NCBI RefSeq assembly: GCF_000332135.1
Contig: NZ_KB235896.1
Span: 5,029,356-5,093,355, forward strand
Direction of reading: 5' to 3'
Source of the DNA: Anabaena sp. PCC 7108
Lineage (GTDB): Bacteria; Cyanobacteriota; Cyanobacteriia; Cyanobacteriales; Nostocaceae
DNA length: 64,000 bases
Below, one piece after another: positions 26,061 to 35,297 of the stretch; the first letter of the stretch is position 1; each line of letters starts with the position of its first letter. The translations under genes and the position numbers were made by a program. Below the pieces are notes generated by a model. It saw only the letters and a list, made by a program, of their open reading frames with translations. It made no database searches and had not been told where the DNA came from.

Positions 26061-26897
26061 CTAAATTACATCAGCGAACTTTCTTTCCATCTTGCGGAAA
26101 TACCAAATACCAGTAAATAATAGTACTATTACTAGTGCAAAGGATAGAAAAAATCCTGGTAAATATAAATGTGACTCACCGCCTAAAATTGCCCAGCGGA
26201 AACCATCAATTACCCCCACCATTGGGTTTAATGAGTAGATAAATCGCCATTGTTCGGGAACAAGACTGCTACTAAAACCAACCGGTGATATATATAGACC
26301 AAACTGCACAATAAACGGCACTATATAACGAAAATCTCGATATTGAACATTCAAAGAAGCCAACCATAAGCCTGCTCCCATGGAAGCGGCAAAAGCAATA
26401 CTAATAAACAAGGGTAGGGTCAAAATACGCCAACTAGGGACGAAGTTGTACCATGCCATTAGCGCTAATAAGATCATTCCTGATATTAAAAAATCTACAA
26501 AGCTGACTACTACTGCACTTGTCGGCACTATCAAGCGAGGAAAATAGACTTTAGAGATGAGATTGGAATTGCTAATTAAACTATTACTGCACTCTGAGAG
26601 GGAATTACCGAAAAACTGCCAGGGTAACATGGCTGAAAAGACCAGGATAGGATAAGGTACACCCTGTGATGGCAATTTTGCTAACTGTCCAAACACGACT
26701 GTAAACACCACCATTGTCAGAAACGGACGAATTAAAGCCCAAGCTATGCCGATTGCGGTTTGCTTGTACCTTACTAAAATATCTCGCCATGCTAGGAAAT
26801 AAAACAGTTCCCGATAGCGCCAGATATCTTTCCAATATTGTTGTTCTGCACGTCCGGCTTCAATAAGCAATTCTGGCTGGGAAATGATGTCTTTCAT
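26061..26897 (-). CDS. wzm: ABC-2 type polysaccharide exporter permease (Wzm/TagG type)
   Basis: The 278-residue membrane protein begins with a cytoplasmic amphipathic stretch (RYRELFYFLAWRDILVRYKQTAIG), the hallmark of Wzm/TagG permeases. About six membrane segments follow, with the conserved PxxxxxxVVFTVVFGQLAKLP region between the first two and NPMVGVIDGFRWAILGG near residue 220. It forms the channel for the Wzt ATPase encoded 114 bp further on. The pair is diagnostic for ABC-dependent surface glycan export. Confidence 0.9.
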   Translation of the reverse strand: MKDIISQPELLIEAGRAEQQYWKDIWRYRELFYFLAWRDILVRYKQTAIGIAWALIRPFLTMVVFTVVFGQLAKLPSQGVPYPILVFSAMLPWQFFGNSLSECSNSLISNSNLISKVYFPRLIVPTSAVVVSFVDFLISGMILLALMAWYNFVPSWRILTLPLFISIAFAASMGAGLWLASLNVQYRDFRYIVPFIVQFGLYISPVGFSSSLVPEQWRFIYSLNPMVGVIDGFRWAILGGESHLYLPGFFLSFALVIVLLFTGIWYFRKMERKFADVI

Positions 26898-26952
26898 GTT
26901 GAAAATTTAGGCTCATCTAAATACACAGATACAAATGCTCCTGAAAATGACC

Positions 26953-27393
26953 TCAGGTGATTACCCAAAAGTCCTTGATACTGTTACCACCAATGACATG
27001 GGACTGCCTAAAGGTGAACTCTCCTACTGAAGGATTTCTATGCGGATTAATTACTCCTGTTGCTTGCTGCCAAAGTTCTGCTGGTGCTAAGGACAATTCA
27101 TATACTGATTCAAGTTTACGGACATGATACCAATTCGTTTCTTGGCAATGATCACACCAAAAAGCTTCTAACCACTCTCCTTGTATGGCCACTGTGGTTT
27201 TTGCTGCTACTAACATCAGCGCTTCTCTTCGTCTCATCCCTCTTTGCTGTAGTTGTCCGGCTCGTTCAGCAAACAACCCATATTTTTGACTCATGCTATT
27301 CATATAGCAACTATGTACTGGACAGTAGATAGCTCTCCGCTTAGAACGATTCCGATTTCGGTCACACCTTTTCTGCACTTTGGCCTCCCGCAT
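26953..27393 (-). CDS. Conserved small protein with putative zinc-binding cysteines
   Basis: The 146-residue basic protein has Cys24-x2-His27-x-Cys29 and Cys80-x2-Cys83, with His90 shortly after, enough for one zinc site of ribbon type. Between them is a helical segment rich in Arg and Ala. I do not recognise a named family, although the protein looks like a conserved cyanobacterial one rather than a chance frame: codon use is normal and it is bounded by clean gaps of 55 and 172 bp. It lies between the exporter permease gene and a GT4 gene. A role in nucleic-acid binding or regulation of the cluster is possible but not shown. Confidence 0.6.
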   Translation of the reverse strand: MREAKVQKRCDRNRNRSKRRAIYCPVHSCYMNSMSQKYGLFAERAGQLQQRGMRRREALMLVAAKTTVAIQGEWLEAFWCDHCQETNWYHVRKLESVYELSLAPAELWQQATGVINPHRNPSVGEFTFRQSHVIGGNSIKDFWVIT

Positions 27394-27565
27394 CAGTTTG
27401 ATACAAAAATATCACAAGAAGGTTGCATTAGAGGGACTGAGATCAAAAAGACCATCAAAGCCCCATTCCTAATTTAAAAGTTGAGTTATGTAATTTGAAA
27501 AGCTACGGTTTGTTAGTGCGACATATTAGCACATTGACGATGATTACGTAAGTGTGGCCAACAAA

Positions 27566-28990
27566 CTATAAATTAGACTGTTGAAGGACGCTGAGATATT
27601 GTTGAGCAATGATTTGCGGCGTAAAGTTTGACTGCAAGTACTGCCGAGATGCTTTTCCCATGCGTTCTGCTAGTTTGCGATCGCTATTCAGCCGACGAAT
27701 AAAGTTTGCTAAAGCCAAACTATCTCCATTCTCAACAGCTGTACCACATTTTCCATCAGCAATTAGTTGCCGCAAATAAGAATACTTTGAACAAATCACG
27801 GCTACTGGTCTTCCAGCGGCTAAGGCTGGGTAAAGCTTGCTAGGGGCAACCAGGCTTTCCATCCCGGCTTCAACACTTACTAGAGATAAATCGCAAGCTG
27901 TCAGCGAATAAGGTAGTACTTGCTTATCCTGATAGGGTAAAAATAGGAAATTGGTTAGTCCTAATTGATTGACTTCTTGGATAAAACGTTCTCGTTTTGC
28001 TCCGCTGCCAATACAAACAAATTGAATTGGTTCATCTTGTAATTGTCTGGCTGTTTCTAAAATAGTGTCTATGTCGTGACACCTGCCCATGTTACCAGAA
28101 TAGAGGACGGTGAATTTATTGACTAAATTATGTTTTTTGGCAAACCAATTATTTTCTTTTTCTATTGGCACAATCAAGTCAGGATCTCCCCAACTATGAA
28201 TCACTGATACTTTATCTGCTACCTCTGGACAGATTGCTATGACTCTCTCTTTCATATCAGGACTGAGAACCACAATCCCTTTCGATTGTCGCCAAATTTT
28301 GCGGTTCAGTTCTCGCCAAAATCCTGTGAGAGGGTGATTTTTAGATACTACTCCTAGTGCGATCGCAATATCTGGATAAAGATCATAGAGTAAGCAAACG
28401 TAAGACACTCTAAAACACAGGTGAGCTAGATATCCAGCAATAGGTAAAAAAGGAGGTGCTGAAGTCAGTAGAAATACATTGTGTCTGCGGAAATTTTTGA
28501 CCAAATGCAGAAAAGCACGTAAGGTGAAGAGAATACCATTAACTGCTTTACCACGAATTCTTCCAGACCAGACTTGGGTAGAGCGTGATCTTTGAATACG
28601 GATACCACCTAATTGTTCAACTGCGGGAGCTTTATCAGTTGAAAATGCATATCCTGGCTGTCCTGTAAATACTTCAATATCTGCACCCTGCTGTTCTAAT
28701 TGTTTTACCAGTTCTTCAATCAGCTGTCCGGTAGCAGCATAGTCAGGTGGAAAAAACTCAGAAGTTACAGATATTTTAAGTAATTTATCATACAAGTTTT
28801 CCCTGATTTCCGTAGGCTCAGATAATTCTGCTGAAGATAATGCTGATGTCGTCACAATTTTGTCTTTGTAAAGTTGCTTGATGTCAATATATGCTTTCTT
28901 TTTGGTTAGTATATCTCCATTATTTTTAAAATTTTGATTGTGGGATGTTTTGTGATCAGAGGTGGTTGACTTTTTCGGCCAGAATGCCAT
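27566..28990 (-). CDS. GT4-family glycosyltransferase (WcaI/WbuB-like)
   Basis: The 474-residue protein has about 70 extra polar N-terminal residues before the GT4 fold begins (LLKISVTSEFFPPDYAATGQLIEELVKQL). Other motifs are FLLTSAPPFLPIAGYLA, YDLYPDIAIALG, VLYSGNMGRCHDIDTIL and a degenerate donor motif GMESLVAPSKLYPALAAGRP. These are features of the WcaI/WbuB branch, which acts in colanic acid and O-antigen assembly. It is the first minus-strand gene of the cluster, so the main cluster promoter may lie in the 715-bp region upstream of it. The N-terminal extension looks disordered. Confidence 0.85.
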   Translation of the reverse strand: MAFWPKKSTTSDHKTSHNQNFKNNGDILTKKKAYIDIKQLYKDKIVTTSALSSAELSEPTEIRENLYDKLLKISVTSEFFPPDYAATGQLIEELVKQLEQQGADIEVFTGQPGYAFSTDKAPAVEQLGGIRIQRSRSTQVWSGRIRGKAVNGILFTLRAFLHLVKNFRRHNVFLLTSAPPFLPIAGYLAHLCFRVSYVCLLYDLYPDIAIALGVVSKNHPLTGFWRELNRKIWRQSKGIVVLSPDMKERVIAICPEVADKVSVIHSWGDPDLIVPIEKENNWFAKKHNLVNKFTVLYSGNMGRCHDIDTILETARQLQDEPIQFVCIGSGAKRERFIQEVNQLGLTNFLFLPYQDKQVLPYSLTACDLSLVSVEAGMESLVAPSKLYPALAAGRPVAVICSKYSYLRQLIADGKCGTAVENGDSLALANFIRRLNSDRKLAERMGKASRQYLQSNFTPQIIAQQYLSVLQQSNL

Positions 28991-29705
28991 GAGTGTAGTT
29001 TCCCGTAGAAAATTTTTATGCTCACAGATAAGTAGGCTTTAAAAAACCAAACTATGTAAAGGTATGTAAACTAGATTTCAGCCTTTATCATGTACAAGCC
29101 TAAGCAAGTTTATGCAAATCACTAAACATAGATGGATGCCGCCTACCTCCTGAAGATTGAGAGTGATGATTCAGAAAAAAAATTTTGAAATCCTGAGTGA
29201 TTGTTTATTGAATCTTTATTGTCTGTTATCAAACGCTTACATTATAAATGACAACAGGGTAAATATTCTTATGGAAATTATTTTTGTATTTAAAGTCGTC
29301 AGCAAAAAATTAAGTACTGTACTACATGGAAGTTTCCTTTTTAATCAGGTGTAATTGATTTAAACTATTACAACATAGCGGAAATAACTATCTAGTTGAA
29401 AAGCTTATACAGTAAGCTTTATTAATTTTTTGATCTTGGCTGCTTGCTGCTGTATTGCAATAGTATGGTCAGTCAAATACATAAGAGGTAATGATAAAAA
29501 AATACTGGACAAATAAACGGATCTGAAAAAAATCTTCATCTAATCTTCATAAATCCGTGATTCTATATATACAAGAACTCAAATCTATATAAAAGTTCCC
29601 GCGTATTATTTGTGCATCGTCTAACTCCTCAAACAAATTATCTGTAGGATTCACCCAATATGGAACTAGAACTTATTCGCACACTTTAAAGCCCTAAAAA
29701 TTCCC
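28991..29705. other. 715-bp gap upstream of the polysaccharide cluster
   Basis: Very AT-rich. It probably carries the promoter of the cluster, which begins with the GT4 gene at 28990. TATATAAAAG-like and ATCTTCAT repeats (29532-29539, 29543-29550, 11 bp apart) are visible but cannot be tied to a gene. A 65-codon plus-strand frame at 29157-29354 has no ribosome site and no known relatives that I recognise, so I treat it as chance. Confidence 0.4.
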
Positions 29706-30956
29706 CTACCTTGTCAACAACTTGCGTCGTAAATTATCCAACGCTGCATTTGCACTTACATGACGAATTAAAGACCGACCACGAATAGTTCCCAACCGAT
29801 ACTCAAAACTTTTCACCTCGGAGTCTGGTCCGGCTAAACCTACATACACCAAACCCACAGGCTTATCATCAGTTCCTCCAGTTGGACCGGCAATTCCGGT
29901 AATACTTAAACCCCAAGTAGTACCCAAGCGATTTTTTACCCCAATCGCCATTTGTTCTGCTACAGTTGCACTCACCGCCCCAAATTTATCTAAATCTGCG
30001 GAGTTAACCCCCAAAAGCCGAACCTTAACCGAATTATCATAAGAAATTACCCCACCCCAAAAGTAATCAGAACTACCGGAAATATCGGTCAACATTTGTC
30101 CTAATCCCCCACCTGTGCAAGATTCAGCTACCGAGAGAGTTTCCCCAGACTCCCGCAATAACTTACCCACCACAGAAGCCAAGTTATCATCATCAGCACC
30201 ATAATAATCTAAGCCAGCAATCTCTATCAGTTGATGCTCAATTGGTGCAATCAAAGCTTCAGCAGCAGCTTCTGAACTGGCTTTTGCGGAAACTCGTAAT
30301 CTTACCTCTCCCTTACCTGCATAGGTTGCTACTGTCGGGTTAAATAAATTTAGGTAGTCCGAGACTTTTTCCGCTAAAGTCGATTCTCCAATTCCCCAAA
30401 ATCTTAAACTGCGGCTGTAAATAACTTCTGTACCCCAACCCTGACTTTTGAGAACAGGTACAGCAGTTTCTTGCCACATTGGGTAAAGTTCACTAGGAAC
30501 ACCGGGAAAAGTGAAAATAGTTAACCCTGGGCGGGGTTGCCAAATAATACCAGGTGCTGTACCTGTGGGATTGGGTAAAACTTTTGCACCTTGGGGAATT
30601 AAAGCTTGTTTGCGGTTGCTTGGAGACATCACCCGGCCACGTTGGGCAAATTTCTCAGTTATGTCTTCAATAATTTTTGGATCTTCTACTAAGGGAACAC
30701 CAAAAAAATCAGCGATAGTTTCACAAGTCAGGTCATCAGGTGTGGGGCCAAGTCCACCGGTGAAAATCAGAATTTGCACCCGTGATGATGCTATTTCTAT
30801 CACTTGCTTGAGTCTTTCTGGATTATCCCCAACTACGGTTTGATAATAATGGGGAATACCTAATTTTGCTAACTGCTGGGCTAGGTACTGAGCATTGCTG
30901 TTGAGGATATCACCTAGCAATAATTCAGTACCAACACAAATAATTTCTGCACTCAT
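29706..30956 (-). CDS. cinA: CinA-like protein: competence/damage-inducible, NMN amidohydrolase
   Basis: The 416-residue protein has an N-terminal MoaB/Mog-like (COG1058) domain at about 1-170, with IICVGTELLLGDILNSNAQYLA and FTGGLGPTPDDLT. A C-terminal PncC-like nicotinamide-nucleotide amidase domain at about 255-410 has LSVAESCTGGGLGQMLTDISGSS and SITGIAGPTGGT. The latter deamidates NMN to nicotinate mononucleotide in pyridine-nucleotide recycling. The former acts as an ADP-ribose-type pyrophosphatase in some homologues. Length and both active-site serine/threonine motifs are normal. It is followed, on the same strand upstream, by glyA and separated from it by a repeat-filled gap. Confidence 0.92.
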   Translation of the reverse strand: MSAEIICVGTELLLGDILNSNAQYLAQQLAKLGIPHYYQTVVGDNPERLKQVIEIASSRVQILIFTGGLGPTPDDLTCETIADFFGVPLVEDPKIIEDITEKFAQRGRVMSPSNRKQALIPQGAKVLPNPTGTAPGIIWQPRPGLTIFTFPGVPSELYPMWQETAVPVLKSQGWGTEVIYSRSLRFWGIGESTLAEKVSDYLNLFNPTVATYAGKGEVRLRVSAKASSEAAAEALIAPIEHQLIEIAGLDYYGADDDNLASVVGKLLRESGETLSVAESCTGGGLGQMLTDISGSSDYFWGGVISYDNSVKVRLLGVNSADLDKFGAVSATVAEQMAIGVKNRLGTTWGLSITGIAGPTGGTDDKPVGLVYVGLAGPDSEVKSFEYRLGTIRGRSLIRHVSANAALDNLRRKLLTR

Positions 30957-30960
30957 GGAA

Positions 30961-30986
30961 TTTTAGATTTTAGATTTTAGATTTTA
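30961..30986. repeat. Heptanucleotide tandem repeat (TTTTAGA)
   Basis: Three and a half tandem units of TTTTAGA begin 4 bp upstream of the cinA start codon, so they lie in the cinA leader and displace any normal ribosome site. Confidence 0.75.
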
Positions 30987-31165
30987 ACCCAAGTTGCTAA
31001 TAATGTAGTTGAAGTAGGAAAAAGATAATTGGTAAAGTTGCTAATTCAACTCTGTTGTCTTCCTGTCAAGAGTCATCCCTGACGGCAAGGAGAAGCGCCT
31101 ACATGGGGGAAACCACAAGGGAATGGCTCCCCCTGCGCTGACTCACCTTTTCCCTAACTAACAAC

Positions 31166-31274
31166 GGCGTTGCTGAATAAGGGGATGATTGAGGCTGACG
31201 CGGGGACACGGAAGGAGACGCGGTGATTATATATTGATGCAGATTCTCAAATCATCCCGCAATTATGCAACGCC
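31166..31274. mobile_element. MITE-like element with 8-bp target duplication, copy A (109 bp)
   Basis: The ends are GGCGTTGC and GCAACGCC, perfectly inverted. The element is flanked by the identical octamer CTAACAAC on both sides (31158-31165 and 31275-31282), a clean target-site duplication. It has no coding capacity. The interior is almost identical to copy B at 50100-50205 apart from a short indel. An autonomous transposase supplied elsewhere in the genome must have moved it. Confidence 0.8.
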
Positions 31275-31319
31275 CTAACAACTTACGTTTTTAGATGAAA
31301 ATCCAAAATTTAAAATCAT

Positions 31320-32603
31320 TTAGGCTAGAACTGGGACGGGAATTTCTAGATTTGGATACAATGGGAAGCGATCGCACAAGGCTGCTACCCGTTGCCGACA
31401 TTCTACAGTCACTGTATCGGCATCTGGAGACAATAAGCGATCGCTAATAATGTTGCCAATTTCCGTAAATTCTGCCACACCTAATCCCCTTGTAGTCATC
31501 GCCGGAGATCCTAATCTTAAACCACTGGTAACGAAAGGTGACTGTGGATCAAAAGGAACTGTATTTTTGTTAGCAGTAATATTCACGGTGCTAACTAGTT
31601 GATCTGCTTTTTTACCTGTCATGCCGATAGACTGTAAATCTACTAACATTAAATGATTATCTGTGCCATTAGATACTAATTTAAATCCTCGTTTTTGTAA
31701 TTGATTAGCCAAAGCACTAGCATTTTCAATTACTTGACCAGAATAGGTTGTAAACTCTGGCTTCAGTGCTTCACCAAAAGCTACTGCTTTACCAGCAATT
31801 ACGTGTTCTAATGGTCCGCCTTGAGTTCCTGGAAAAACTGATTTATCGAGTTTCTTACCAAGTTCTGCATCACGGGTTAAAATTAAACCACCTCTTGGAC
31901 CACGCAAAGTTTTGTGTGTTGTAGTTGTGACTACATCACAATAAGGTAAGGGATTAGGATGATGACCAGTGGCAACTAAACCAGCAATGTGAGCAATATC
32001 TGCTAATAGGTAAGCCCCAACTTCATCAGCAATGCTGCGGAATTTCTCAAAATCAATCACGCGGGGATAGGCAGAATAACCACAAATTAGCAGTTTAGGA
32101 CGTTCTTTCAAAGCCAAGTCGCGGATTTGGTCGTAATCTAATTGTTCTGTTTGTTGACTCACGCCATAGTGACGGACTTGGAACCACTTACCCGACACAT
32201 TCACTGGTGAACCGTGGGTGAGATGTCCCCCGTGAGATAAATCCATGCCCATGATTGTGTCTCCTGGTTCTAGTAGAGTCAGGAAAACTGCAAAATTGGC
32301 TTGTGCGCCAGAATGGGGTTGTACATTGGCATGAGCAGCACCAAATAGCTGTTTGGCACGGTCAATTGCTATTTGTTCAATTTTGTCAACAAACTCACAA
32401 CCGCCATAATAACGCTTACCTGGCAAGCCTTCAGCATATTTATTTGTCAATACAGAACCTTGAGCCGCTAATACAGCCGCAGAGGTAAAGTTTTCACTGG
32501 CTATTAACTCTAAGTGGTCACGTTGACGCTGGAGTTCTTGATTAATTAATTCGCTAATTGTCGAATCTGAGAGTTTAAGCAAGTCTGAGTTGGTCTTATT
32601 CAC
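31320..32603 (-). CDS. glyA: Serine hydroxymethyltransferase
   Basis: This 427-residue fold-type I PLP enzyme interconverts serine and glycine with tetrahydrofolate, supplying one-carbon units and working in photorespiration. Visible motifs are [19 protein letters not shown] (N-terminal), [29 protein letters not shown] and [15 protein letters not shown], whose lysine binds PLP (near residue 230). The start is a GTG at 32603, which gives the usual N-terminal length. It is a single gene with a repeat-filled 363-bp gap downstream and a 376-bp gap upstream. Confidence 0.96.
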   Translation of the reverse strand: MNKTNSDLLKLSDSTISELINQELQRQRDHLELIASENFTSAAVLAAQGSVLTNKYAEGLPGKRYYGGCEFVDKIEQIAIDRAKQLFGAAHANVQPHSGAQANFAVFLTLLEPGDTIMGMDLSHGGHLTHGSPVNVSGKWFQVRHYGVSQQTEQLDYDQIRDLALKERPKLLICGYSAYPRVIDFEKFRSIADEVGAYLLADIAHIAGLVATGHHPNPLPYCDVVTTTTHKTLRGPRGGLILTRDAELGKKLDKSVFPGTQGGPLEHVIAGKAVAFGEALKPEFTTYSGQVIENASALANQLQKRGFKLVSNGTDNHLMLVDLQSIGMTGKKADQLVSTVNITANKNTVPFDPQSPFVTSGLRLGSPAMTTRGLGVAEFTEIGNIISDRLLSPDADTVTVECRQRVAALCDRFPLYPNLEIPVPVLA

Positions 32604-32979
32604 GTTAAATATCCTTGTGCAGATGTGTGAAATTGTAGGTTTTGGTTGATAGCAGCATTGAAGTAACAGTCTGAATATAGCAATCCTAAATCATTTGGCA
32701 TGAATCAAGGTTGATATTAGAATTGGTGTATTACTTTTCACTAAAAAACTAAATCTCTAGGATAGATAATATACAATAAAGTAGGGTGCAGTGAGCAAGT
32801 TTTTGCTATTATCCATATCAATGTTGTGCCTAAAAGATCGATTTAGGTGTCTTTCTTAGGGTTTTCTGCTAGAGAAAATCATGAGCGTGCAAAATATTTA
32901 GACCTTGGCTAGTCCATTGCATATTATCGTTGGATGTGTCTACTAAGTTTATCCTCCCCGAAGTTAAAAGTGGGTAGCA
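32604..32979. other. 376-bp gap, probable divergent promoter region
   Basis: It separates glyA (minus) from the small plus-strand gene at 33004, so it should carry both promoters. I see AT-rich stretches (for example TAGATAATATACAATAAAG near 32763) but no boxes that I can assign with confidence, and no repeat element. Confidence 0.35.
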
Positions 32980-33003
32980 ATGAGGATTTACAGGAGTGAT
33001 AAG

Positions 33004-33201
33004 ATGTTAGTAATTTTAATGGATGAACAAATACTTGCCCCTGAGCAGATTTGCCAGTCTTGTTTGCTTGCTAATGGCAGTGGTCAACCTCGATGGTATG
33101 GGGGTCAACTGCGTTGTGGTCAAGCGATTCGCCAATGTACTGAACAGCAACCAGAGCAGTATGAGTGTGTAATGGGTTTTAGGATTGCCAACATAAAATA
33201 A
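33004..33201 (+). CDS. Small conserved cysteine-containing protein
   Basis: This 65-residue protein has four cysteines: a Cys-x2-Cys pair in PEQICQSCLLA, one in LRCGQ and one in YECVMGF, plus a further Cys in IRQCTE. A zinc or iron-sulfur site is possible. ATG 33004 is chosen because AGGAG stands 7 bases before it. An ATG at 32980 lacks a site. The product resembles short conserved cyanobacterial proteins with no named function. It lies 82 bp upstream of the Tic20-like gene in the same direction and may share its transcript. Confidence 0.62.
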   Translation: MLVILMDEQILAPEQICQSCLLANGSGQPRWYGGQLRCGQAIRQCTEQQPEQYECVMGFRIANIK

Positions 33202-33283
33202 TCTAAATTATCGAGTAAGATCAAGCAACTGCGTTATCCTAGGCTCAAATAGCTCTGAAAATTTAAGCACAGGAGAACGGAAT

Positions 33284-33763
33284 ATGTCTTTACGCGGTTC
33301 GACAACGGTTCCCGACCGAATTTTCGCTTCTTTACCTTATTTACTACCTCTGATTGAAAGTCTCATATTTGGCAGCTTTTTATTAAGACAGTTTCCAGTC
33401 CTAAATGTGCTATTATTACCGCTTATACCAATCAGGTTAGTTTACAACGGCTTAGGGCAAATAGGTCAAATCATAGTCTTTTTTGCTTTGTTCATATTGG
33501 TGGTGAGAAACGAAAAAATCAATCACTTCATTCGTTTCAACACAATGCAAGCAATACTTTTGGATATTGTGATATTTTTGTGTTCAATCCTATTCCAAAT
33601 CCTTCAGCCGATTCCTGGTACTGGGTTTGCTATAGAAACATTAGCTAACACTATCTTTTTAGGTATAGTTGCATCTGTTGTTTATTCTGTATTCCAGTCT
33701 TTAAATGGCCGTTATGCAGAAATTCCAGCTATTTCTGATGCTGTTTATATGCAAGTGCGTTAG
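33284..33763 (+). CDS. Tic20-like (Ycf60) membrane protein
   Basis: The 159-residue protein starts with a short polar head followed by four predicted membrane helices (about 18-36, 42-72, 88-108 and 118-138), the topology of Tic20. VPDRIFASLPYLLPLIESL and NEKINHFIRFNTMQAILLDI are typical of the family. In chloroplasts Tic20 is a protein import channel component. Cyanobacterial homologues are membrane proteins of unproven role. GGAG precedes ATG by 8 bases. It ends 3 bp before the convergent FAH-family gene, so the two share a very short terminator region. Confidence 0.86.
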   Translation: MSLRGSTTVPDRIFASLPYLLPLIESLIFGSFLLRQFPVLNVLLLPLIPIRLVYNGLGQIGQIIVFFALFILVVRNEKINHFIRFNTMQAILLDIVIFLCSILFQILQPIPGTGFAIETLANTIFLGIVASVVYSVFQSLNGRYAEIPAISDAVYMQVR

Positions 33764-33766
33764 GAA

Positions 33767-34540
33767 TTATCGGGTTACAACTGTATTTTCTAAGCGACCA
33801 ATACCTTCTATTTCTACACGAATGCGATCGCCTATTTTTAAGGGGCCGACCCCAAAAGGCGTACCTGTTAGCACAACATCCCCAGGTAAGAGTGTCATTA
33901 CTTGACTGATATAAGACACTAAAAAATCTGGGGAAAAAACCATCTGATCAATACAGGCAGATTGGACTGGATGAGGATTATCATTCAAAAACGTCTGTAA
34001 TTTAGCGCCGGGGTTTAATTCGCGGACAATCCAAGGACCAAGAGGACAAAAAGTATCAAAACCTTTGGCTCTTGTCCATTGGGCATCTTTTTTTTGTAAA
34101 TCCCTAGCTGTGACATCATTGGCGATGGTGTAACCCCAAATCTTAGTTTGGGCTTGTTCTGGTGTACAGTCACAAATGCGATCGCCAATCACTAACGCCA
34201 ATTCGCCTTCATAGTCTACCTGTTGTGACTGATGAGGATACTTAATTTCGACTTCCGAACCGATGATAGATGTAGGCGGCTTGAGGAAAATCAGCGGTTC
34301 AACCGGTACGGGAGTTCCCATTTCGGCTGCATGATCTGCATAATTTTTGCCTACTGCCACAATTTTTGAAGGCGCACAGGGAGCCAGGATTTGGAATTTG
34401 TCCGGTTCCAAGATTAAATCCGTGGGTTGACCATCCAACCAAGGTGGAGCGTCTAGAACTTCCACATTGAAGGACAATTGCAGCAACCCATAATAAATTT
34501 GTCCTTCTTGACTTTTAACTCGCACATAGCGCTGCGCCAT
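33767..34540 (-). CDS. Fumarylacetoacetate hydrolase family protein
   Basis: The 257-residue protein has the FAH C-terminal domain from about residue 55: IVAVGKNYADHAAEMG, then PLIFLKPPTSIIGSEVEIKYP, YEGELALVIGD with the metal-binding Glu pair, GYTIANDVTARDLQ, and LLPGDVVLTGTPFGVG. Family members hydrolyse or decarboxylate 2-oxo acids such as acylpyruvates or oxaloacetate with a bound Mg2+. The exact substrate is not deducible. It converges with the Tic20-like gene and is divergent from rpsF, which starts 178 bp away. Confidence 0.88.
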   Translation of the reverse strand: MAQRYVRVKSQEGQIYYGLLQLSFNVEVLDAPPWLDGQPTDLILEPDKFQILAPCAPSKIVAVGKNYADHAAEMGTPVPVEPLIFLKPPTSIIGSEVEIKYPHQSQQVDYEGELALVIGDRICDCTPEQAQTKIWGYTIANDVTARDLQKKDAQWTRAKGFDTFCPLGPWIVRELNPGAKLQTFLNDNPHPVQSACIDQMVFSPDFLVSYISQVMTLLPGDVVLTGTPFGVGPLKIGDRIRVEIEGIGRLENTVVTR

Positions 34541-34718
34541 AACCTTGATTATTATCCTTAAAGATCCAAAAGTTGGCAGATTTGGCTAATGATTTAAATT
34601 GAAAACTGGTAAGATTATAGTTCCTTGTTGCTTATGTTTATTTTTATCAGTAGCATTTTATTATGTTTGTATAAAAATATCATAGCGGCCTTTTTGTCCA
34701 TAAGGTGACTAAAAATAT

Positions 34719-35045
34719 ATGACCACAGTTTACGAAACAATGTACATCCTGCGTCCTGATTTGGGAGATGAGCAGGTAGATCAAGCAGTTACTAAATACC
34801 AGAATTTGCTGACTGAGCAAGGTGCTGAGAAGATCGAAATTCAAAACCGTGGGAAGCGCCGTCTTGCTTATGAAATCAACAGGCATCGTGATGGTATCTA
34901 CATCCAATTTAACTACACAGCCCCTGCAACTGCGATCGCGCCTATGGAACGCGCTATGCGATTGAGTGAAGAAGTTATTCGCTATCTAACTATTAAGCAG
35001 GATGTCAAGGAAGAGGAACCTGAAACAGAGGCGGTAGCAGCTTAA
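34719..35045 (+). CDS. rpsF: 30S ribosomal protein S6
   Basis: The 108-residue protein matches bacterial S6 over its length: [20 protein letters not shown], the RNA-binding [22 protein letters not shown], and [21 protein letters not shown]6 binds 16S rRNA with S18 in the small-subunit platform. The acidic C-terminal tail ([11 protein letters not shown]) is usual. It is monocistronic here, with no rpsR or ssb next to it, as is common in cyanobacteria. Two hairpins follow (35094-35136). Confidence 0.95.
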   Translation: MTTVYETMYILRPDLGDEQVDQAVTKYQNLLTEQGAEKIEIQNRGKRRLAYEINRHRDGIYIQFNYTAPATAIAPMERAMRLSEEVIRYLTIKQDVKEEEPETEAVAA

Positions 35046-35093
35046 ACTTCTGCCTGGGGATTGAGTCTTTAAGGATTTTCCCCACAAAACGCT

Positions 35094-35136
35094 AAAGAAT
35101 AAATATTCTTTGTAGGACAGGTATTTTGCCTGTCCT
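35094..35136 (+). terminator. Two hairpins downstream of rpsF
   Basis: AAAGAAT-aaat-ATTCTTT (35094-35111) ends in TTT and may terminate rpsF. AGGACAGG-tattttg-CCTGTCCT (35114-35136) is a stronger 8-bp stem without a T-tract and resembles an interspersed repeat. Together they are the probable rpsF 3' end. Confidence 0.5.
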
Positions 35137-35297
35137 ATCGCGTAATTCACTTTTAGGGAAATTTGTGTATTTTAACAGTTGTCAATTTCTCTTAAGTGCG
35201 ATATGTTTTTCGTAAATTAATGCGGAAACTGTTTCTCCCATAGATACAAACTATAGAGTAGTATTATCGCAGTTATACCTAAGAGATGTAAGCCACT

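Larger units (their letters stand above)
30957..31319. other. 363-bp gap with heptamer array and a short mobile element
   Basis: Contains TTTTAGA heptamers (30961-30986) directly before cinA, an interspersed-repeat stretch near 31075-31145 (CCTACATGGGGGAAACC type), and the short mobile element at 31166-31274 with its target duplications. No gene is seen. Confidence 0.6.

Noticed and set aside
29157-29354. 65-codon plus-strand frame upstream of the polysaccharide cluster
   Set aside because: No ribosome site and no recognisable motif. Kept as chance.
29532-29550. ATCTTCAT direct repeats as an operator
   Set aside because: Only two copies, 11 bp apart, with no gene close in the right direction, so no support for a binding site.
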